Notes under the pieces: generated by a model
Told to the model about the DNA's origin: nothing
The model's database searches: none
What the model saw: only the letters and a program-made list of their open reading frames with translations
Part shown: piece by piece, positions 57,558-64,000 of the stretch
Numbering within the stretch: position 1 is the first letter of the stretch
How the letters are laid out: the number at the start of each line of letters is the position of its first letter
Source of the DNA: Gnetum montanum
Taxonomy: Eukaryota; Streptophyta; Gnetopsida; Gnetales; Gnetaceae
Assembly (NCBI GenBank): GCA_015680685.1
Contig: MNCI01001005.1
Coordinates: forward strand, 70,529-134,528
Direction of reading: 5' to 3'
DNA length: 64,000 bases
Translations under genes and position numbers: made by a program

Positions 57558-58720
57558 TTGATAAACATTCAACTTGATCCCATGTTTCAAATTTTGGACT
57601 TTGAACTGCTTACCTATGACACCAACATAGTATCCGTAGAGATGTCACTAGATTGGCCAAAACATCTAGTTCGAGCTCTAGACTTAGAAGCAGGTGACAT
57701 GACTGAGGATCCCCTCATAGAAGTGCTTGTAACAACATGCAAAAGTAAGACAAAAACATTGAAACTTAGCTTCTTACTAGAGCCTCAAATCCAAAAAATC
57801 ATCTTTAAAGTCCTTAGTAACAATGTCAAGGCATTCACATTGTCTTACAAGGACATGTTAGGCTTAGACCCATGTATAATATAGCATAACATTATCCTTG
57901 ATCCACACATTAAACCAGTTAAACAAAAGGATCATAAAATTAAGCTTGAGGTCACATTGGCCATTTTCAATGAGATCACTAAGCTTTAGAAAGCTAATTT
58001 CATTCGGGTAGTTAACTACGCAAACTGGGTTTCAAACATCATAGTTGTTCCCAAGAAAAATAGAAGTACATGCTGACCTAGAGCACCAGCTTACCACTAC
58101 TGACCCCCTAGGGTACATTTTTTTATACAATGATGACCTTTAGACTAAAGAACACAGGAGCAACATATCAACATGTAATGACATACATCTTTAGTGACTA
58201 TTTATTAGAATTTCTTAATGACTACATTGACGATATAGCAGTTAAGTCCAAAATGGCTCATGACCACGCGAATGACTTGGATTGTGTCCTCAAACATTAC
58301 CATAGACATGACCTTAGGCTTAATCCCAAAAAGTATGTCTTTGTCATCAAAACTGGTTGCATGTTAGGCTTTTTGAGATCGAAAGCAAGAATACATGTAG
58401 GCCCCAACAAGATCAAGGTTATCACCAACATGACGCTACAAGAAAACCTTAAAGAGTTACGTAGGTTACAAGGTAGGATACAATTCATACGTAGGTTTAT
58501 CGCAAGGTTGACTAATAAGTTACAACCAATGCAACATTTGCTTAAAAAGGGGATCAACCTTGAGTGGACAGCTCAATGCCAAGAGACATTTGACAACCTA
58601 AAAAAGGAGCTAGCTCAACTTCCAATAGTCTATCCTTCGCAAAGAGATAAACACTTTTACATTTACCTTACAACCTCAAACATATCCATTACTTCCTTGC
58701 TTTTTCAAAAGTGAGATGAT
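57558..58720 (+). pseudogene. Reverse transcriptase of element C
   Basis: The N-terminal part (57558-57884) has KAFTLSYKDMLGLDPCI, the Tat block preceding RT, and 57900-58060 continues through a LVKKLEAGFIREV-like helix to NIIVVPKKN. A deletion near 58070-58125 removes the middle of the fingers. The frame resumes at 58130 with FRLKNTGATYQHVMTYIF and then LNDYIDDIAVKSK, in which the catalytic YVDD is YIDD, so the Asp pair is kept. The thumb part has LRRLQGRIQFIRRFIARL. The MTFRLKNTGATYQ form is diagnostic of Tat. Confidence 0.85.
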
Positions 58721-59010
58721 GGCTTAGAGGTTCCTAATTACTACTTAAGCCATGCATTAGTAGCACACAAGGTAAAGTATAACAATGTGGAGAAAAATTG
58801 TCTCACCTTAGTCTTTATGCTTTAAAAGTGGAGACACTACCTTTTCTACAATCAAGTTAGTGTCATCTGCAAGAGCAATGTACTTAGGGCTATTACAAAA
58901 AACATATATGAAAGTAGTATAATAGCAAGGTAGAAGGCAATAACCACGGAGTTTAACCTACACTACATAGTGCAAGAATCCACAAAAGGTCAAGCAATAG
59001 TTGCATAACT
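58640..59010 (+). pseudogene. RNaseH of element C
   Basis: Follows RT in frame with HFYIYLTTSNISITSLLFQK, where the first Asp should be (L-T-T in place of L-A-V-S-D). Then come NYYLSHALVAHKVKYNNVEK with the catalytic Glu and further decayed blocks to about 59000. Confidence 0.7.
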
Positions 59011-59011
59011 C

Positions 59012-59530
59012 ATGACTTCACCCATAGATAATCAGGTAATGATAGATCTAGAATTCCCGAATGAGCATGTCAATAGTATAAGCCAAGTACTTGCAAATTT
59101 CAAGGCCATTTTGCACTTTGACAGTGCTTTGACCACACAAGGTGGTAGTGCCACTACCGTTATCATATTCCCCTCTAGGGTGATCCAATCCTTTGCATAT
59201 CACTTTGTATTTCTTTGTACAAATAACATGGTATAGTACAAAGGTCTACTTAGAGGCATCTTAGCATCTTAAGAGTTAGGAATCTAAAACATAGTAGTCT
59301 AAGGTGATTTGTAACTAGTTATTAACCAAGTCACAAATGTGTACACTTGTAAGGCATAACATCTACAACCTTACTATGATTTGGCAAAACAATTGCTTAA
59401 ACAATTTGCAACCATAGGTGTCCAACATATCCCCTACAATGAAAATTTCATAGCTAACACACTAGCTACTTTAGCCTTAAGCATAGCATCAAACATGTTT
59501 TCCACTTTTCCTACTTCAATAATGGATTGT
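59012..59530 (+). pseudogene. Second (archaeal-type) RNaseH of element C
   Basis: After the RT-linked RNaseH a second RNaseH-like domain follows: LHFDSALTTQGGSA (FDGA-type first strand), a FLCTNNMV segment (the NN-AEYEA block with its Glu lost to a stop), GDLxLVINQV (third catalytic Asp), and HIPYNENFIANTLATLA at the end. A second, archaeal-like RNaseH between RNaseH and integrase is a known mark of the Tat lineage. Confidence 0.78.
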
Positions 59531-59739
59531 ACTAAACTTATACTCATGTAACAAGCATCACATCCATAAGTATAGCTCATGCCCAAGAGTGGTATGATGA
59601 TATTAAAGCATACCTCCAATAGGGAGAGCCCCCACAAAACTTAACATTTTCCCAAAAGGATGCAGTATGAAAATGAGCATGGTAGTACGTCCTCATAGGT
59701 GACAGTAGCTTATGTCATTGATCTTATGATAGAATATTG

Positions 59740-60846
59740 TTAACTTTCATTAGTGGCAGTGAAGCACAAAAGATCATTGACCAAGTGCATGAAGGATTAT
59801 GTGGGGGTCATATAGCTCCTAGGGAAATGTGAGAAAAAATCAGATGTCTAGGCTATTATTAGCCTTACATGGAGTGCAACTACATCTCCAAGGTTAGGAC
59901 ATGTGTCGTGTGGCAGTGGCATGGGAACCTAATGCATGTGTCACCTACTAAATTTCATACTACGTAGATCACATGGCCATTTCAATGTTTGGGGTTGGAC
60001 ATCATATGGCCTATAACACCTAACTCTTTAAGAGGATGTAGCTTCATCATTACTGCAATTGAGTATTTCACAAAGTGGTTTGAAGCTATTCCCCTTAGGA
60101 AGACAACATTACAACAAGTTTTCAAGTTCATTCTTGAAAACATAGTGACCTGATTTGGTCTCCCCATGACTATAGTGATAGAAAATGGACCAAAATTTAG
60201 TAGTGTAGAAACCAAAGCCTTCTGTGAAAACCTTGGCATTAAGTACTCTTTTTTATCATCGTACTACCCTCAAGTGAACGGTCAAGTGGAGGCTACAAAC
60301 AAGGTCATCATCAATCTTCTAAAGAGGATTCTTAACAATAGCAAGCAACAATGGCATGAACAACTAGTCTACACAATATGGGCCTACCACATGACATTTA
60401 GAACTATGATAGGTAAAACATCATAGTCTTGTGTATGGCTATAAAGTAGTGTTTCCTCTTGAATTGCAAGTCCCATCACTCTGCATGAGATTTAGAACAA
60501 TGAGTTGAGAACCATCAACATCGAATCTATAGAGGAGGAGCACATGTAAACACTTGCTCACATCAAGTGGTATCAAGAGAAGCAATGGCAAAAGCACTAC
60601 CAAAATTAGCATCAACACCTAATCAAGAAAGGGGACTTAGTCCTCAAGGTCATTTACAAGCCCATGAACAAATTCTTAGCCAACTCCCCAGGGCCTTTCT
60701 TGATCACTAAAGCATATGAAAATGGAGCCTTCAAGCTTGCTGATCTAGATGGAAATGAGTTTACCAATCTTGTTAACCACTCATACTTGAAAATGTACTA
60801 CAGGACACATGTAGTATCACATCAACAAAAAAAGCAAGGTAAGTAG
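59740..60846 (+). pseudogene. Integrase of element C
   Basis: The zinc-binding part has QVHEGLCGGHIAPREM near 59780-59830. The core has LGLDIIWPI (first catalytic Asp), then VIENGPKFSS, where DNG is expected, and YYPQVNGQVEATNKVIINLL with the catalytic Glu at 60270-60330. The C-terminal part (60664-60846) has PGPFLITKAYENGAFKL and the YLKMYY end. One frame change lies between 59530 and 60166. Confidence 0.85.
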
Positions 60847-61150
60847 ACCATCCACTATGACGTTAAACTGGCATAGAACATCCACTATGATGTTAAACTA
60901 GCACAAACTATGTACTATGATGTTAAACTGGCACAGAATGTCCTTGGGCTATGACGTTAAACTGGCACCCATATCATGGTCTTCTATGATCTTCAATTGA
61001 CCATCCACCATTTGCTACAATGTTAAACTAGCACAATGGTCTGCTAGGATCTTACACTAGCACATCATGATCTGCCTAGACCTTAAACTAGGAACATGGT
61101 CTACTAGCACCTTAATCTAGCATAATAAGTGATCTAATAAGACCTAAAAC
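60846..61150 (+). repeat. Tandem array after integrase, 30-36 bp x about 9
   Basis: Degenerate units with the core ctatgatgttaaactagcac. It starts at the end of the integrase frame. The same TTAAACTAGCA core forms the short array at 52150-52240. Confidence 0.85.
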
Positions 61151-62700
61151 TAGGTTTTCAGTTTAGAGCCTACAGTTCAACATACATAGTTCTGTGAACA
61201 AGCAACCGAGAATACTTTCAATCTTCCATATTCTATCGCGTACCCACACATCTTGGGTAGAATGGGATGGGGTGTTGTAGTTCTAAAATGAAGTTCACAT
61301 CATCAAGGAAAAATCCTCTGGGACATTTTTAGCATCACTATCCCTAGCATCTTTCTGATCTTCCAGAGATGTCATTTGACATCTTACTAACTTTCCAGAG
61401 CTACCACCACCACTGCTAATCATTTTGGCCATAGCTCTCACCATCAGCAACATTTGCTGGAGTCCTAGTAGTCCTATCACCCAGCCATAACACTACCATC
61501 CTTTGGCGCTAACCATTGCTTGAGCTTGGAAGAACATCTAGTAGCATGATTCTCTGCCATGTTGCTGGGTTTCCTGGATCCTTTCTTCAATGAAAACTCT
61601 TGAGCACCTGCATCACCATTGCTCCTAGCCACTTGAGTGCTCACTTCTAGTGTGGCTACTAGAGTTTTCTAGCCTACCACCACTAATGCCTGTACTAGCC
61701 TTCCTGCTTTGGACATTGCATGTAATTGACACAACACTTGTAGCCCTTGCAATTCCCCAAGCAAACATGACTTCATCCTCATCTCACATGGTGGTTTTTT
61801 TTCTTGTTTTCTCTATGTTGTGTTTGCAGGATGAAGCCTAGGTGGCACCATTCAAGGGTGTGTTTCATCACAATGGCAAGGCATTGCATTGTTTTGATGT
61901 GTCTTCTTTAGCTCGCCTAGCTACTTAAGAGTGCACATCCCTACTATCCCCTCAGCCAAACTAACCTCTACCTCTTGATCTTGTAATCTCCCTTGCAAGA
62001 TTCATCAATGCATATGAAACCCTTTCCTACTGTTAGCCACTAAACCCATGATGGACGTAATGCAACTCATCCCATGGGGAGCCTTTGTGGGCTGGTCAAA
62101 GCCTGAAACAAATATAACACAACTCATCCTTGGGAGAAAACACCTATCCTACAGATGTGACATGGTTTCCTCTAAGCAAATGTGGCACATAGTTCACCCG
62201 AAAATACAAAAGAAAAAAAAGTGAAAAAAAAAAGAAAAAAAAAGGAAAGAAATCAAAGAAAAAGAAGAATAAAAAAAGAAAGAGAAAAGGGAGAAAAGAA
62301 AATGGGATGAGTTAAGTGCCCAAGTCAAATGGCATAGTTTTTGTTTCACAACTGGTCTAGCCTTGGATTAACCATCTCAAAAACACTTTGACAAGAGGTC
62401 AAAAACCAAAAGGTAAGCCACCTCTATATGCTAACTCCCTCATAAGCACTTCAATGAAGGATCATGATTTGGTGATAAGCCATTGTGGTGTGGCATCCTG
62501 CAATTATCCTCTTCATCCATTTTCCCTTGACCCAACTCCCTAACCTGTTCCCTACCAATACCTCATTCTCTTGGCACTCTCAAGTATAATGAAGCATTAT
62601 CTAAGTAGGCACTAACAAATGGTGTTGATGTCATGTTCATCATGGTGTTTCTTATTCTTTTTTAATGTCTCTCAGGCCACTTCTCCAAACATCAACAAAT
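61151..62700 (+). other. 3' noncoding region of element C
   Basis: No gene family recognised; the open frames 61295-61480 (minus) and 61650-61841 (plus) are short and isolated. A tract of about 100 almost pure purines lies at 62208-62310. A splice-acceptor-like tgtgtttgcag is at about 61820-61830. Confidence 0.5.
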
Positions 62701-62709
62701 AGGGGCCAA
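62701..62709 (+). promoter_or_regulatory. Polypurine tract of element C
   Basis: aggggccaa directly precedes the 3' LTR start TGAAACACC. Confidence 0.6.
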
Positions 62710-63630
62710 TGAAACACCACCAATTTTGGGCTTCTACAGTTCCATGGAAAATTTGTCTAAGTGTCAAAAATTGGGAAAAATTTTTCTAAGTTTGGTGTCA
62801 CGTTGTGCAACGTAGATAGCATAGCACACTAGAATTCCTATTTTTTGCAAAATTTTTCTCTAAGTCTACCTGCAATGCTCCCTAGCATAGCCAGTGTAGC
62901 ACACACTTCCATGACCAATGTACACAAATGTCAAGCTAGAAGTGGTCAAGATCTACTTCGTATGGACTAGATAGTTTGGAAAATTTCCTATCTCTCGGGT
63001 TGTCAAGCTCGCTACACTCTTCAACTCACCTAGCTTGACACATGTCCTAGTTGCCAGTCCATCCAAGTACTAGGCTAGAGGTTGTCAAAAGTGCTTAGGA
63101 TAGATGAAACAATTTGGCAATTTTTCTACCTTTAGGGCCTATCACACTCTGCTATGATACACAGCATAGCCAGCATGACATGGGTTTTAGGACCAAATTT
63201 TTCTAAGTGTTGGACAAGAACTCTGTCAAGCTATCTAAACATGGAAGATGCATTTGGCAATTTTCTGACTTTCGAGATTGTCGGTCCTACTATACCCTGG
63301 AATGTGATCAATGTGCCATGGAGAAAAATTGCAAATTTCATCAAAACCTGACAAAGTACTTATGCTACGCTCTGCTATGCTGCATAACATAGACAACATG
63401 ACAAGTCAAAATCTACAAAAATTTTCTAAGTGTTCACACTATGCTCCATCACGCTATGTAGCGTAGACAACATGACACTTGCGAAATGCCTCCAAATGCC
63501 TCTAGAAGCTCCAAAAACTTGACATCAACCTTCATTTTAGCTTTGATGTCCCTTCGATGACCAAGATCAGTAGTTTGCTTTACTTTTGCACCTTTCATTG
63601 ATCCCAAAAATTGTTCCTATGCTTGACCCT
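62710..63630 (+). repeat. 3' LTR of element C, first part
   Basis: Aligns with 45966-46878 over its whole length. It breaks off exactly after gcttgaccct where the 5' LTR continues actcgaaagagg, because another LTR starts at 63631. Confidence 0.85.
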
Positions 63631-64000
63631 TGATGAACCATAATTTTTTAGGCTTCAATATCGAACCCATGATATCAAATCCATAATATCAGGTATGCGA
63701 TATCGTGACCTAAACAATGATAGTAGATACACAATATCATGACTCCTGTGTGGGCCTAAAAATACACATGTGGGCACATGGGAAATTTAGTTAGGAATTA
63801 GTTCTTAGTCAATTTGTTTTTTAGTCATTTGTTAGTTCTTCTCAACCCTTTCTCCCAATGCATGCCCACAGTGTGGTGATTGTAGTTATATAGCACCTTT
63901 ATTCGAGTGTGACGTACTTGGACACATACATGACCAGCAATAAAGATTGAGATTACTTCATCATTACAACACTCACTTAGTTTTAGTTTAATTATTATTT
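63631..64000 (+). mobile_element. GATATC-family LTR inserted in C 3' LTR
   Basis: Starts TGATGAACCATAAT, like the A 5' LTR (TGATGAACCAT). U3 has decayed GATATC and GCGATATCG copies at 63658-63740. The region from 63895 matches the H LTR (tttattcgagtgtgacgtac, attacttcatcatt). It runs out of the window. The possible target duplication begins ACCCT (63626-63630). Confidence 0.82.

Larger units (their letters stand above)
45966..64000 (+). mobile_element. Element C: giant Tat-lineage retrotransposon
   Basis: LTR-bounded element longer than 17 kb. The 5' LTR starts TGAAACACCACC at 45966 and the 3' LTR starts with the same string at 62710. Plus-strand order is gag-protease, RT, RNaseH, a second RNaseH, integrase, tandem repeats and polypurine tract. 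RT motifs and the extra RNaseH between RNaseH and integrase place it in the Tat lineage. A 5.5-kb block with a minus-strand spliced gene separates protease and RT. The 3' LTR is split by another LTR at 63631, so its end and the target duplication are outside the window. Confidence 0.82.

Noticed and set aside
1-64000. CRISPR array, rRNA genes, bacterial operons
   Set aside because: Repeats here are degenerate tandem arrays and LTRs, coding content is eukaryotic retroelement pol and gag, and no rRNA-like sequence was noticed.

Overview
The window is plant nuclear DNA built almost entirely of nested, decayed LTR retrotransposons of the Ty3/gypsy superfamily. No host housekeeping gene, rRNA, intact tRNA or CRISPR array was found. 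The AT-rich sequence, long LTRs, mix of chromovirus, Athila and Tat elements, heavy nonsense decay (often TAG or TGA where CAG, CAA or TGG is expected) and nesting several levels deep suggest a large-genome seed plant, most likely a gymnosperm. That assignment is inference. There is an assembly gap at 33242-33375.

Left third (1-36736). The oldest layer is a minus-strand gypsy element, F. Its 5' LTR is 33760-36736, its gag-RT-RNaseH remains are 21969-24500 and 33376-33759, and an LTR scrap is at 3331-4137. Into F went chromovirus E (about 4138-21968, plus strand), which itself carries D (4646-8436, TSD TCATT, in E's 5' LTR) and A (10822-18502, TSD AGTGG, between E's protease and RT). Removing D and A leaves E about 6.35 kb long, a normal chromovirus size. 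F also took in the minus-strand Athila-type element G (24501 to the gap). At the far left are H, with its 3' LTR at 2500-3330 and a broken env-like frame just upstream, and a minus-strand LTR of the same family at 1-290.

Middle (37441-45440). Element B is a truncated relative of A. It has the U5 end of a 5' LTR, a tRNA-Asp-type primer site, gag, protease, RT, RNaseH and integrase remains and a long 3' noncoding part, but no 3' LTR.

Right third (45966-64000). C is a very large Tat-lineage element. It has a 5' LTR from 45966, a gag-protease frame at 48329-51983, RT, RNaseH, a second (archaeal-type) RNaseH and integrase at 57558-60846, tandem repeats, and a 3' LTR from 62710 that is cut at 63631 by another GATATC-family LTR.

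The most interesting structure lies between C's protease and RT. A minus-strand, multi-exon gene (about 55970 to 52450) has consistent GT-AG introns whose phases keep one reading frame. It lies behind an LTR-like block with a TATAAATA box (57359-57366) and two tandem-repeat arrays. This is either an antisense cargo gene of a Tat element or the remains of an inserted gene-carrying element. Other notable items are the gene-bearing non-autonomous element D, the env-like frame of H with a splice-acceptor-like site directly before its ATG, and the GCGATATCGC palindromes in the U3 of one LTR family.
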